Of a stretch of DNA of 64,000 bases, positions 17,563 to 27,875 are shown piece by piece. The DNA comes from Allolucifera butyrica (GTDB lineage: Bacteria > Bacillota > Negativicutes > Sporomusales > UPPP01). The notes under the pieces were generated by a model, which saw only the letters and a program-made list of their open reading frames with translations, was not told where the DNA came from and searched no databases. Each line of letters starts with the position of its first letter. The first letter of the stretch is position 1. The stretch spans positions 62,001-126,000 of the forward strand of contig NZ_UPPP01000094.1 in assembly GCF_900476375.1 (NCBI RefSeq), given 5' to 3'. The translations under genes were made by a program, and so were the position numbers.

Positions 17563-18732
17563 ATGAATTTCACTATGTATGTACCTACGAAAATTTTATT
17601 TGGTGCAGGAATGCTCAATGAGCTTCACAAACAGGAATTGCCGGGTAAAAAGGCGATGATCGTTATTTCCAGCGGCAAGTCAACAAGAGCTAATGGCTAT
17701 TTGGCGCGAACGGAGGAACAGCTTCGTTTGGCTGGTGTGGAAGCTATTGTGTTTGATAAGGTGCAGCCGAATCCGGTGAAGGACACAGTAATGGAAGGCG
17801 CTGCTTTTGCCAAGGGAAATGACTGTGATTTCGTGGTTGCGCTTGGCGGCGGTAGCTGCATCGACTCGGCCAAAGCAATTGCCATTATGGCAGTAAACGA
17901 CGGCGATCTCTGGGATTATGTCGCAAGTGGCACAGGGAAGAAAAAACCAATTGTCAATGAGCCACTGCCGATTGTCGCCATCAGCACGACGGCGGGAACA
18001 GGCTCCGAGGCAGATGCGGGCTGTGTAATTACGAACCCGGCAACGAACGAAAAGCTCGGCATTAAGACACCGGTACTTTTCCCGAAGCTCTGCATCGAGG
18101 ATACGGAGATGATGAAGAGCGTACCGCCGCTGCTTACGGCTTATCAGGGCTTTGATGCGTTGAGCCATAGCCTTGAAGGCTATGTTTCCAAATTTGCCAA
18201 CCTCATGAGCGATATGTATGCCATCACGGCGATTGAAAATGTCGGACGCTATTTGGCTCGCGCGGTCAAGGACGGCAGCGATATGGAAGCCAGAGAACAT
18301 GTGGCTTTCGGGAATATCCTGTCCGGTACGGTCATGTGCGTAGGCACAACTTCCAGTCAGCATTCTTTGGAACATGCTTTATCGGCTTATCATGAAAATC
18401 TGCCGCATGGCGCAGGTCTCATTATGCTCAGCCGCGCCTATTTTACGAACATCATTGAGCATCATGTATGCGATGAACGCTTCATCCGCATGGCTAAAGC
18501 CATGGGTATGGAGGATGCCAATAATCCGATGGATTTCATCACAATGCTGGAAAAGCTCTTGCTGGACTGCGGCGTAGCGGATCTGAAGATGAGCGACTAT
18601 GGCATTACGCCGGATGAATTTCCGAAGATGGCCGATAATGCAATGGGCCCGATGGGCGGACTCTTCGCCTGCGACCGTGTACAGTTGACCAAAGAAGACT
18701 GTATCGCAATCTATGAGAAATCTTATAAATAA
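17563..18732 (+). CDS. Iron-containing alcohol dehydrogenase
   Basis: 389 residues of the group III Fe-ADH family. GGGSCIDSAKAIA is the NAD(P)-binding glycine loop, and STTAGTGSEAD is the family signature. The metal ligands lie in GFDALSHSLEGY and SAYHENLPHGAG. It interconverts aldehydes and alcohols, or butanol-type substrates. AAGGAG at 17545-17550 favours ATG 17563 over ATG 17551, which is too close to it. The gene starts 16 nt after the esterase, so they form an operon. Together with AKRs and a YqhC-like regulator it recalls the aldehyde-reducing yqhD-dkgA set. Confidence 0.9.
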   Translation: MNFTMYVPTKILFGAGMLNELHKQELPGKKAMIVISSGKSTRANGYLARTEEQLRLAGVEAIVFDKVQPNPVKDTVMEGAAFAKGNDCDFVVALGGGSCIDSAKAIAIMAVNDGDLWDYVASGTGKKKPIVNEPLPIVAISTTAGTGSEADAGCVITNPATNEKLGIKTPVLFPKLCIEDTEMMKSVPPLLTAYQGFDALSHSLEGYVSKFANLMSDMYAITAIENVGRYLARAVKDGSDMEAREHVAFGNILSGTVMCVGTTSSQHSLEHALSAYHENLPHGAGLIMLSRAYFTNIIEHHVCDERFIRMAKAMGMEDANNPMDFITMLEKLLLDCGVADLKMSDYGITPDEFPKMADNAMGPMGGLFACDRVQLTKEDCIAIYEKSYK

Positions 18733-18750
18733 CGGATAGGAGGAGAAAAA

Positions 18751-19389
18751 ATGAGGAAGCTATTTATCCTGGCGCTGTCCAGCCTTATGATTTTTTCACT
18801 GACTGCTTGTGGTAGCAGTAATGCTGCAAATTCCGCCTCTTCGCAAAAGCAGGCGGCAGAGACTGTCACAGACAAAGCTAACTCGGCAAGTGCCAAGACT
18901 TCGGAGGTTAAAACAGCGAATACGAAGGGTAAAAAAATACTTGTAGCATATTTTTCCCAAAGCGGAAACACAAGAAGAGCCGCTGAACAAATCCACAAGC
19001 TTGTTGGCGGCGACATCGTTGAGGTTAAGACGGTAACCCCTTATCCGACAGGCTACAATGAATGCGTCGAAGTTGCCAAAAAGGAAAAAGAAACAAATGC
19101 CAGACCGGAACTTTCTACTAAAGTAGACAATATGGCCAGCTATGATGTCATTTTTGTAGGGTATCCCATCTGGTGGCATACAGCACCAATGCCGATTTAC
19201 ACCTTCCTGGAATCCTATAATCTTTCCGGCAAAACGGTAATTCCATTCTGTACAAGCGGCGGCAGCGATATCAGCGAAAGCATGGACGCCATTAAGAGCC
19301 TCTGCCCCAATTCAAACATCCTGGAAGGACTTACAGCTAATGATGCTAATAAAATCGAGCCATGGCTGACCAGAATCGGTATGCGTTGA
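18751..19389 (+). CDS. Lipoprotein flavodoxin
   Basis: The signal peptide ends in the lipobox LTAC (residues 17-20). A Ser/Ala/Lys linker follows to about residue 55. The flavodoxin domain begins KKILVAYFSQSGNTRRAA, a textbook FMN phosphate loop, with VGYPIWWHTAP as the flavin aromatic loop and FCTSGGSDI near the end. AGGAGG lies 7 nt upstream. It follows the alcohol dehydrogenase by 18 nt and so belongs to the same operon. The export signal is the odd feature, since flavodoxins are normally cytosolic. Confidence 0.87.
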   Translation: MRKLFILALSSLMIFSLTACGSSNAANSASSQKQAAETVTDKANSASAKTSEVKTANTKGKKILVAYFSQSGNTRRAAEQIHKLVGGDIVEVKTVTPYPTGYNECVEVAKKEKETNARPELSTKVDNMASYDVIFVGYPIWWHTAPMPIYTFLESYNLSGKTVIPFCTSGGSDISESMDAIKSLCPNSNILEGLTANDANKIEPWLTRIGMR

Positions 19390-20433
<1,044 letters not shown>

Positions 20434-20497
20434 AGTTTTTACGGTACACTACATCATTTCATGGCATCAATAAGTTTTTAATGAAAGAGTGAAAAAG

Positions 20498-21133
20498 ATG
20501 AAAGTATTGCTGGTTAACGGCAGCCCGCATGAAAAGGGCTGCACCTATACGGCGCTTATGGAAGTTGCCGATACTTTGGAAAGAGAAGGTATCGAAGCGG
20601 ATTTCTTTTGGGTTGGCAATAAACCTCTGTCTGGCTGTATTGCCTGTAAGTCCTGTGCGGAAAAGAAAAAATGCGTATTTGACGATAGAGTCAACGACTT
20701 TCTTGCGATTGCGGCAAGTGCCGATGGCTTTGTATTTGGTTCGCCTGTGCATTATGCAGCCGCAACCGGTAAAATTACTGCCTTCATGGATCGTGCCTTT
20801 TATGCAGACTTGCTTGCAGGCAGTCAGTCTTTTTATTTAAAACCGGTTGCGGCCGTAGTTTCCGCCAGAAGAGCCGGGACAACTGCCACCCTTGACCAAC
20901 TCAACAGGTATTTCGCTATATCGGAGATGCCTGTCATTTCGTCGCGTTATTGGAATATGGTTCACGGCGCTACGCCGGAAGATGTTAAAAAAGATTTGGA
21001 AGGGCTGCAGACTATGCGCGTGTTGGCAAGGAATATGGCCTGGTTTTTAAAATGTAGGGAGGCTGGCATGAAGGCGGGCGTGCCGTTCCCTGTGAGAGAA
21101 GAAAACATCTATACGAATTTCATTCGGGAATGA
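20498..21133 (+). CDS. Flavodoxin-fold FMN reductase, iron-sulfur flavoprotein type
   Basis: A close paralogue of the gene at 4844. KVLLVNGSPHEKGCTY is the FMN loop, GCIACKSCAEKKKC the cluster motif, FGSPVHYAAATG the second flavin contact, and VVSARRAGTTAT and SSRYWNMVHGATPEDV are shared nearly word for word. I start at ATG 20498 (purine-rich AAAGAG 8 nt upstream, matching the paralogue's N-terminus); a GTG at 20489 is in frame. It is likely the last gene of the run that starts at 16485. Confidence 0.87.
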   Translation: MKVLLVNGSPHEKGCTYTALMEVADTLEREGIEADFFWVGNKPLSGCIACKSCAEKKKCVFDDRVNDFLAIAASADGFVFGSPVHYAAATGKITAFMDRAFYADLLAGSQSFYLKPVAAVVSARRAGTTATLDQLNRYFAISEMPVISSRYWNMVHGATPEDVKKDLEGLQTMRVLARNMAWFLKCREAGMKAGVPFPVREENIYTNFIRE

Positions 21134-21225
21134 TCCAAGGTTCTCTATGCAAAATCTCGACTTAACTCCAAACGCTAACGATATTTCCATAAAAACTCTT
21201 TATTAATAAATGGGGGGAGTGAAAA

Positions 21226-22284
21226 ATGGGAAAAAAGACTTTCTTTTTGCGTATTGGAATTTTGGTATTAAGTTTGATGATAACGGCCTATTCTAGTCAA
21301 GCATTGGCTTCAGTGACACAAGACAAGAAAGTGGAAGTTTATAATTTTGATAATCGAATTAATTCTGAGCTTAGGGAAGCTTTCTCTGGAATGCCGGTGT
21401 TAGATTATGTAAAGGATGTTGTGGCTTTTCGTGAAGCACATAAAGTTAGTCCAACAACTCTTCCGACTGATGACGCGGTATTAGTAAGGGAAGAAACAAT
21501 TTCCGGTTATGAAGGTATCCCAGATCTAAAAGTAAGGACTTTCCAGCCAAAGACGAGAAGTGGAAATTTGCCTGCCGTCCTATGGATTCATGGTGGGGGC
21601 TACATACTTGGTAGCGCTGAGGCTGCTGAAGGACTCATATTACGTATTGTAAAAGAAGGGAATTGTGTAGTTGTTGCTCCTAATTACAGGTTGGCGCCTG
21701 AGAATACTTTTCCTGCAGCCATTGATGACTGTTACGCTACATTAAAATGGATGGCCGATAACAGCAAAAATAACTTGATGATTAATACGGAACGCATTGC
21801 TGTTGCCGGTACAAGCGCCGGAGGTGGACTTACTGCGGCCGTTGCGCTGAAAGCCAGAGATGAAAAAGGACCGTCAATCTGTTTCGAAATGCCGCTCTAT
21901 CCCATGCTAGACGATCGCAATGTTACAGCTTCAAGTTACCAAGTAACTGATGGAAGGGTATGGAACAGAGAAGATAATGTAAAAGCCTGGGGAATGTATC
22001 TTGGAAATGGAAACGGAAAGAAGGTTTCTCCATACGCTGCGCCGGCCAGGGCCACTGACTTATCAGGGCTTCCTCCGACTTTTATTATGATAGGTGAGCT
22101 TGACGTTTTTCGCGATGAAGTAATTGATTATGCTAACCGCTTGATGCAAGCAGGTGTACCTACCGAATTGCACATTTATCCAGGGTGTTTTCACGGGTTT
22201 GAAATTTTTATTCCCCAAGCGGAAATCAGTAAGAAAGCCAAATCAGAATACATTGGGGCATTAACCAAAGCAATTAATCGATAG
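21226..22284 (+). CDS. Secreted alpha/beta hydrolase, hormone-sensitive-lipase family
   Basis: 352 residues. A Sec signal covers residues 1-28 (LRIGILVLSLMITAYSS). HGGGYILGSAEAA is the HSL oxyanion motif, GTSAGGGLTAA carries the nucleophile Ser, and GELDVFRDE and CFHGFEIF supply Asp and His. An esterase acting on short acyl esters is likely, in the periplasm or outside. GGGGGAG just upstream is a strong RBS. The codon use is more A+T-rich than the next gene. Confidence 0.87.
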   Translation: MGKKTFFLRIGILVLSLMITAYSSQALASVTQDKKVEVYNFDNRINSELREAFSGMPVLDYVKDVVAFREAHKVSPTTLPTDDAVLVREETISGYEGIPDLKVRTFQPKTRSGNLPAVLWIHGGGYILGSAEAAEGLILRIVKEGNCVVVAPNYRLAPENTFPAAIDDCYATLKWMADNSKNNLMINTERIAVAGTSAGGGLTAAVALKARDEKGPSICFEMPLYPMLDDRNVTASSYQVTDGRVWNREDNVKAWGMYLGNGNGKKVSPYAAPARATDLSGLPPTFIMIGELDVFRDEVIDYANRLMQAGVPTELHIYPGCFHGFEIFIPQAEISKKAKSEYIGALTKAINR

Positions 22285-22323
22285 ACTAACCATTGATATT
22301 CATAATTTATAGGGGGATTGAGC

Positions 22324-23403
22324 ATGAATTATCAAAAACTATTTGCCGCCCTCTTGCTTTCTGCCAGCGTGATATGGTCGGGAAACGTAATGGCGGCCGA
22401 CAGCGCCAAACCTAAACCGTTGGTCATCCAGGAGCAAGGCAGTTTTGCAGTAGGCGGAACAGTAATCAGTAATCCTGGCACCTTCGATCCAATCAAAAGA
22501 ACGCCTGAGGGACAAACGCTACATGGCGATCATGCTTATGTATTCTACCAGATTCCGGTGAATGCCCGTAAACTTCCACTCGTTTTCCTGCATGGCGCCG
22601 GGCAGTTTTCAAAGACATGGGAAACTACGCCGGATGGACGTGAGGGTTTTCAGAACATTTTCCTGCGCCGCGGCTTCGGGGTCTACTTAATCGATCAGCC
22701 ACGTCGCGGCGATGCCGGACGCAGCACTCTGCCAAGCACAATTACGGCTACGCCCGACGACCAGTTTTGGTTCGGTATGTTCCGCGTCGGCAATTGGCCT
22801 GATTTTTACCCGGGTGTCCAGTTTCCTCGCGACCCGGAAGCCTTGAACCAATACTTTCGTCAGATGACGCCAAACACGGGCCCCTACGATGCCGGTGTGA
22901 TTTCGGACGCGGTTGCCGCGCTGTTTAACAAAATCGGCCCAGCAATTCTCGTCACTCACTCCCAAGGTGGCGGTCCGGGTTGGATCACGGCTATCAAGAG
23001 CCAAAAGGTCCGTGCCGTCGTTGCCTATGAGCCTGGCAGCGGATTTATCTTCCCAGAAGGCGAGGTACCTTCTCCGATGCCTAGCTCCGCTGGCCCGCTT
23101 GAAGCGTCAAGCGTACCTTTGTCAGATTTCATGCAGCTCACGAAGATTCCGATTGTCATCTATTACGGCGACAACATTCCGGATCAACCTTCGGCAAATC
23201 CGAGCCAGGACAATTGGCGTGTGCGTCTGGCGATGGCCAGGCTTTGGGCGGACGCCGTGAATCGCCATGGCGGCGACGTCACCGTAGTGCATTTACCCGA
23301 AATTGGCATTCACGGCAATACGCACTTTCCCTTCTCGGACATGAACAATGTCCAAATCGCAGACCTCCTGTCTAAATTTCTTAAGGAGAAGGGATTAGAT
23401 TAA
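22324..23403 (+). CDS. Exported alpha/beta hydrolase
   Basis: A Sec signal (LFAALLLSASVIWSG, cleavage near VMA) is followed by a hydrolase with LPLVFLHGAGQFSKTW as the oxyanion strand, VTHSQGGGPGW carrying the nucleophile Ser and a C-terminal HGNTHFPFSD supplying the His. ATG 22324 has AGGGGG 7 nt upstream. The gene is markedly more G+C-rich than the preceding hydrolase, suggesting a different origin. It is separated by 39 nt from the previous gene. Substrate unknown. Confidence 0.8.
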   Translation: MNYQKLFAALLLSASVIWSGNVMAADSAKPKPLVIQEQGSFAVGGTVISNPGTFDPIKRTPEGQTLHGDHAYVFYQIPVNARKLPLVFLHGAGQFSKTWETTPDGREGFQNIFLRRGFGVYLIDQPRRGDAGRSTLPSTITATPDDQFWFGMFRVGNWPDFYPGVQFPRDPEALNQYFRQMTPNTGPYDAGVISDAVAALFNKIGPAILVTHSQGGGPGWITAIKSQKVRAVVAYEPGSGFIFPEGEVPSPMPSSAGPLEASSVPLSDFMQLTKIPIVIYYGDNIPDQPSANPSQDNWRVRLAMARLWADAVNRHGGDVTVVHLPEIGIHGNTHFPFSDMNNVQIADLLSKFLKEKGLD

Positions 23404-23440
23404 TCTTAGTGATTGTCTAATTTCAACTGGTGATCTGTAC

Positions 23441-23470
23441 CCGACGAGGAGTAATTGTGCTCCTCGTTGG
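23441..23470 (+). terminator. Hairpin after the hydrolase gene
   Basis: CCGACGAGGAG pairs with CTCCTCGTTGG (one G-T pair) around an 8-nt loop. No U tract follows, so termination strength is uncertain. It separates two transcription units. Confidence 0.55.
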
Positions 23471-23566
23471 ATCATTTATCCACAAATAATAGATGTATAG
23501 GAGAGAAGGAGTTTCATTGTAGTGTTACTCCCCCAAAATAAATCGCTAATAGTTTATATAAAACAC

Positions 23567-23597
23567 TTGACCTGGACTGAACTCCAAGTGATAGGCT
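23567..23597 (+). promoter_or_regulatory. MerR-type promoter with 19-bp spacer
   Basis: TTGACC (23567-23572) and TAGGCT (23592-23597) are 19 bp apart, too long for unaided sigma-A but typical of MerR-controlled promoters. The spacer carries an imperfect dyad, ACTTG (23565) to CAAGT (23589), around GGACTGAACTCC. The likely controller is the MerR protein at 26244, inside the operon this promoter would drive. Confidence 0.72.
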
Positions 23598-23648
23598 GGA
23601 TTATGACTCACGGAATGGTGATAAAGTCCAATACGAAAGGAGTACACT

Positions 23649-24563
23649 ATGAAAAAATCGGTAACATTCAAAAATAAGAATCTGAAGATGGCTGGAGACT
23701 TGTACTTGCCGGAAGGGATAGATGAAAGTAAAAAATATCCTGCCATCGTTTGTGTTCATCCTGGCGGGGGCGTAAAAGAGCAGGTTGCGGGTTTATATGC
23801 ACAAAATCTTTCCCAACTTGGTCTTATCGCCTTGGCCTTTGATGCATCCCACCAGGGGGAAAGCGAGGGTGTGCCACGTCTGCTCGAAGACCCTACATCC
23901 AGAGTGGAAGATGTGCGTTGTGCAATAGATTATTTGATCACACTTCCGCTTGTTGATGAAGAACGGGTCGGGGTGTTGGGGATTTGCGCCGGCGGCGGAT
24001 ATGCTATAAATGCAGCTCAGACCGAAAAGCGGATCAAAGCAGTGGCAAGTATCAGTGCTGTTGATATCGGTGATTTATTCCGAAATGGGCTAGGCGGTGG
24101 AACTTCGGTTTCGCAACAATTGGAAACCCTTAAAATGGTGGCAAAGCAGCGTACAGCAGAAGCAAAAGGAGAAGCGCCATTGTTGGTTCCATATGTACCT
24201 GATTCACCTGATGGTTTCGATGAAAAAACACCCATGCTTATGCGTGAAGCCTATGAATACTACAGGACTTCCAGGGCGCACCATCCTAATTCGACCAATC
24301 GTTTTCTGTTCAGCAGTTTCGATAAAATCATGGCTTTCTCGGCCTACAGCCAGATTAGCACTTTGCTGACACAGCCGCTATTAGTCATTGCGGGAAGCGA
24401 ATCTGACACACGCTATTTCAGCGAACAAGCCTTCGAACTGGCAACAGGGCTAAAAGAGCTATTTTTGGTTGAGGGAGCAACGCATATCGCTTTGTATGAT
24501 ATACCGGAATATGTACAACAGGCAGTAGATAAACTTGCGGAGTTCTTTAGTAAGAATCTTTAA
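23649..24563 (+). CDS. Cytosolic YcjY-like alpha/beta hydrolase
   Basis: 304 residues with no signal peptide, matching the enzyme domains of 1827 and 10492 along its whole length. VCVHPGGGVKEQVAGLYAQ is the oxyanion region, GICAGGGY the nucleophile elbow (the usual Ser is Ala, so the nucleophile may be Cys in GIC, as in dienelactone hydrolases), and GATHIALYD gives the His. GAAAGGAG precedes the ATG. First gene of the MerR operon. Confidence 0.83.
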   Translation: MKKSVTFKNKNLKMAGDLYLPEGIDESKKYPAIVCVHPGGGVKEQVAGLYAQNLSQLGLIALAFDASHQGESEGVPRLLEDPTSRVEDVRCAIDYLITLPLVDEERVGVLGICAGGGYAINAAQTEKRIKAVASISAVDIGDLFRNGLGGGTSVSQQLETLKMVAKQRTAEAKGEAPLLVPYVPDSPDGFDEKTPMLMREAYEYYRTSRAHHPNSTNRFLFSSFDKIMAFSAYSQISTLLTQPLLVIAGSESDTRYFSEQAFELATGLKELFLVEGATHIALYDIPEYVQQAVDKLAEFFSKNL

Positions 24564-24605
24564 TACGAACTAAAAAGATGATTGTATTAGAAAGGGGAAT
24601 AGGAA

Positions 24606-25124
24606 ATGGCAAATCCGAAAAGCCTTATCGCTTATTATTCACGCAAAGGAAACAACTATGTCGGTGGCAACATCGTAAACCTGCCGATTGGAAACACAGA
24701 AGTAATCGCAGAAAAAATCCGGAAAATCACCGGAAGCGATATGTTCGAAATCGAGACAGTAAAAGCTTACCCGGAGGATTATACAGAAACGACAAATGTA
24801 GCCCAGGCGGAAAAACGGCAAAATGCCCGGCCTGAGCTTACAGCAACTGTTGATATTGATGCATATGATGTGATTTACCTAGGGTATCCGAACTGGTGGG
24901 GCACGATGCCGATGGCGGTATACACCTTCTTAGAGTCATATGATTTTTTCGGAAAGACCATTATCCCATTTTGCACTCACGAGGGTAGCGGAATGGGCAG
25001 CAGCGGGCGCGATATCAAGAAGCTTTGCCCAGATGCAAAAGTGCTGTCCGGTTTAGCGATCCGCGGCGGCAACGTCGGCAGAGCGGACAAAGACGTCGCA
25101 GACTGGCTAAAAAACTTGATTTGA
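24606..25124 (+). CDS. Cytosolic flavodoxin
   Basis: 172 residues, no signal. SLIAYYSRKGNNYVGG is the FMN loop, LGYPNWWGTMPMA the aromatic loop and FCTHEGSGMGSSGRD the later contact. GGGG/AGGAA lies upstream. It is the cytosolic member of the flavodoxin set; the others carry lipoboxes or a membrane domain. It follows the hydrolase by 42 nt. Confidence 0.88.
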   Translation: MANPKSLIAYYSRKGNNYVGGNIVNLPIGNTEVIAEKIRKITGSDMFEIETVKAYPEDYTETTNVAQAEKRQNARPELTATVDIDAYDVIYLGYPNWWGTMPMAVYTFLESYDFFGKTIIPFCTHEGSGMGSSGRDIKKLCPDAKVLSGLAIRGGNVGRADKDVADWLKNLI

Positions 25125-25207
25125 TACCATGAACAATACAGAAGTCACTGTGAGCACAATAGCTCAATCGAATAAAACTGCAATATAGGGAAGAGAGGAA
25201 CAGTTAA

Positions 25208-26188
25208 ATGGAATACGTAAAACTTGGAAACACAGGCATGGATGTATCCAGGATTTGTCTTGGTTGTATGAGCTTCGGTATAGGAGAACGGGGATTATTT
25301 CCATGGGCGCTTGATGAGGAGCACAGTCGGCCTATGATCAAAAAAGCCCTTGAGTTAGGTATCAATTTCTTTGATACGGCGAATGTGTATTCAGACGGAA
25401 CGAGTGAGGAGATTGTCGGTCGGGCTCTGAAGGATTTTGCCAATCGGGATGAAATTGTCCTTGCGACGAAGGTTTATTTCAAAATGCATGAAGGTCCAAA
25501 TGGCGCCGGGCTCTCCCGCAAGGCCATTATGAGTGAGATTGATAAAAGCCTTAAACGCCTGGGAACAGATTATGTGGATCTATACCAAATTCACCGCTTG
25601 GATGCCAATACTCCCATTGAAGAGACGCTGGAAGCCTTGCATGATGTTGTGAAGGCGGGGAAAGCAAGATACATTGGAGCTTCCTCCATGTACGCCTGGC
25701 AGTTTATGAAGGCACTCAAAATAGCTGAGAAAAATGGCTGGACCCGGTTTGTAACTATGCAGAATCATTACAACCTCATGTACCGTGAGGAGGAGAGAGA
25801 GATGCTGCCGCTTTGTAAAGAAGAAAAAATCGGCGTGATTCCGTGGAGTCCGCTTGCGGCAGGAAGATTGACACATGATTGGGAGGCAACAACTCCTCGT
25901 ACGAAAATAGATGCAGTTGCAAAAATGGTTTTTGATGAAACAAAAGAGCTGGATCAAAAAGTGGTTGAGCGACTAACAGAAGTAACAAAAAAACGGGGCA
26001 TATCAAGGGCGCAAATGGCACTTGCCTGGTTGCTGCAAAAGGATACAGTAACAGCTCCCATTGTCGGTACTAGGGAAATCTCTCATATCGAAGAGGCGGT
26101 AGCAGCTCTTGCAATTAAGTTAACATCTGAAGAAATTGCATTGTTGGAAGAACCATATGTGCCGCATCCGGTGCTCGGTATGATGTGA
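25208..26188 (+). CDS. Aldo/keto reductase (YajO-like)
   Basis: 326 residues. Asp and Tyr are in FFDTANVYSDG, Lys in VLATKVYF, His in YQIHRLD. PWSPLAAGRLT and VGTREISHIEEAV are the loops that bind NADPH. Similar in type to the AKR at 19450. AGAGAGGAA upstream is a fair RBS. Third gene of the MerR operon; aldehyde or quinone reduction is likely. Confidence 0.9.
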   Translation: MEYVKLGNTGMDVSRICLGCMSFGIGERGLFPWALDEEHSRPMIKKALELGINFFDTANVYSDGTSEEIVGRALKDFANRDEIVLATKVYFKMHEGPNGAGLSRKAIMSEIDKSLKRLGTDYVDLYQIHRLDANTPIEETLEALHDVVKAGKARYIGASSMYAWQFMKALKIAEKNGWTRFVTMQNHYNLMYREEEREMLPLCKEEKIGVIPWSPLAAGRLTHDWEATTPRTKIDAVAKMVFDETKELDQKVVERLTEVTKKRGISRAQMALAWLLQKDTVTAPIVGTREISHIEEAVAALAIKLTSEEIALLEEPYVPHPVLGMM

Positions 26189-26243
26189 GTGTTTTCTTTG
26201 AGAGCTGGGACGTTATAATACGGGTATCGGGAGGTGAACCCTC

Positions 26244-26630
26244 ATGACGATTTCTGAAGTAAGTGAAAAATTTGGTATTCCGCAAGATACGCTTCGCTAT
26301 TATGAACGCATCGGACTACTTCCAAGAGTAAACCGTAATAAAAGCGGAATCAGGGCTTATACCGAACAAGACTGCAAGTGGGTTGAGTTTATTCAGTGCA
26401 TGCGAAATGCAGGCCTTCCGATTGAAGTTTTGATCGAGTATGTCGGACTGTTTCAGCAAGGCGACTCGACTATCGAGGCAAGAAAAGAACTCTTTGTCGA
26501 GCAGCGTAGTCGGCTTTTGAAAAGAATGGAAGACATGCAGAAAACTCTGGAGCGCTTGGATTACAAAATCGCAGTATATGAACAGACGGTAATTGAAAAA
26601 GAAAAAGAATTACAAAAGCCTGAGAAATAG
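26244..26630 (+). CDS. MerR-family regulator (AdhR/NmlR-like)
   Basis: 128 residues: N-terminal winged HTH (TISEVSEKFGIPQDTLRYYE), then a dimerisation coiled coil (RSRLLKRMEDMQKTLERLD). Cysteines stand at 44 and 52. In Bacillus AdhR and its relatives a single cysteine near position 52 senses aldehydes, so an electrophile sensor is likely; there is no metal-binding Cys tail. GGGAGGTG is a strong RBS and TATAAT at 26214-26219 may give it an extra promoter. The 19-bp-spacer promoter at 23567 is its likely target. Confidence 0.88.
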   Translation: MTISEVSEKFGIPQDTLRYYERIGLLPRVNRNKSGIRAYTEQDCKWVEFIQCMRNAGLPIEVLIEYVGLFQQGDSTIEARKELFVEQRSRLLKRMEDMQKTLERLDYKIAVYEQTVIEKEKELQKPEK

Positions 26631-26691
26631 TTTTAACGGAACATGTATTGAGTTGATCAATGTAGTTTGCAAAAGCTAAGGAGGCATTATT

Positions 26692-27441
26692 GTGGCAATT
26701 ACAAAAAAAGCAAAAGCATATCACGAAAAGATGTTTCCTGGCTATGTGTCCGGCTTCCTTGCCACCGACCCAGAATTTATCGAACGGTTTGACAACTTCG
26801 CCTTCGACGAGGTGGTCAATTGCGACGACTTAGACGACAAGACCCGTTTTATGGCGATTGTGGCCACGCTGCTGGGCTGCCAGGGAACGGACGAGTTCCG
26901 CGCCATGATTACTGCTGCCATGAACTTTGGGGTAACGCCGGTGGAGATCAAGGAAATCGTCTATCAGGCGACAGCTTATCTGGGGATCGGGCGAGTGTTT
27001 CCATTCCTGAAAATCACAAACGAGGTGTTGACTGAAAAAGGAATCTCTCTGCCGCTGGAAGGCCAGGCAACTACCACGACGGAAAATCGTCTGGAGGCGG
27101 GCATTCAGGCGCAGGTGGATATTTTCGGTGAGAATATGCGGGAATTTTACAAATCCGGTCCCGAGGAGAGCCGCCATATCAATTACTGGCTGGCGGATAA
27201 CTGCTTTGGCGATTACTATACCCGCAAGGGACTGAACTACAGGCATAGGGAGATGATCACCTTCTGTTTCCTTGCGGCTCAGGGCGGCTGTGAACCACAA
27301 CTCACTAGCCATGCGGCGGCAAACATGAGAATCGGCAATGATAAGGCGTTTCTGATAAAAATCATATCTCAGTGTCTCCCCTATATCGGTTATCCCCGCA
27401 GCCTGAACGCGCTCCGGTGTGTCAATGACGCCTGCAAATAA
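26692..27441 (+). CDS. Cytosolic carboxymuconolactone decarboxylase-family protein
   Basis: 249 residues, two CMD domains (about 40-125 and 165-245), no signal. GCQGTDEFRAMITAAMNFGVTP is not a CxxC motif, so AhpD-type peroxidase chemistry is unlikely. GTG 26692 has AAGGAGG 7 nt before it. This gene and the next two are richer in G+C than the AKR and merR genes before them, suggesting the operon was assembled from different sources. It is the cytosolic counterpart of the exported protein at 9024. Confidence 0.85.
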   Translation: MAITKKAKAYHEKMFPGYVSGFLATDPEFIERFDNFAFDEVVNCDDLDDKTRFMAIVATLLGCQGTDEFRAMITAAMNFGVTPVEIKEIVYQATAYLGIGRVFPFLKITNEVLTEKGISLPLEGQATTTTENRLEAGIQAQVDIFGENMREFYKSGPEESRHINYWLADNCFGDYYTRKGLNYRHREMITFCFLAAQGGCEPQLTSHAAANMRIGNDKAFLIKIISQCLPYIGYPRSLNALRCVNDACK

Positions 27442-27455
27442 AGGAGGAATTTCAA

Positions 27456-27860
27456 ATGAACAACGAAAGAAACGAGCTTTTTAAGACAGGCGCTCCGCTG
27501 CCTGAAATGTTTTCCCAATACTTTAGCGGTCAGGCTTATTTGCAGCCGCTGACCGACAAGGGCGGTCCAATTTTTAACGTGACATTTGAGCCGGGTTGCC
27601 GCAACAACTGGCATATACACCACAAGGGCGGGCAGATTTTGCTCTGCACCGAGGGGCGCGGCTGGTATCAGGCATGGGGGGAGGAACCCCAAGAGTTGCA
27701 ACCGGGCGATGTGGTTAATATCCCGCCTGAGGTTAAGCACTGGCATGGCGCGGCAAAGGACAGCTGGTTTGCCCATCTGGCGGTGGAGATTCCTGCCGAG
27801 GGGGCTGCCAACGAATGGCTGGAACCGGTGGACGACGAAGCATACGGCAAGCTGAAATAA
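27456..27860 (+). CDS. Cytosolic small cupin
   Basis: 134 residues. NNWHIHHKGGQILL and PPEVKHWHGAAKD are the two cupin motifs with the metal-binding histidines. No signal. AAAGGAGG is 8 nt upstream. The exported paralogue is at 9816; the pair CMD-cupin is adjacent in both operons. Confidence 0.87.
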   Translation: MNNERNELFKTGAPLPEMFSQYFSGQAYLQPLTDKGGPIFNVTFEPGCRNNWHIHHKGGQILLCTEGRGWYQAWGEEPQELQPGDVVNIPPEVKHWHGAAKDSWFAHLAVEIPAEGAANEWLEPVDDEAYGKLK

Positions 27861-27875
27861 TCAAGAGGTGCGCTC

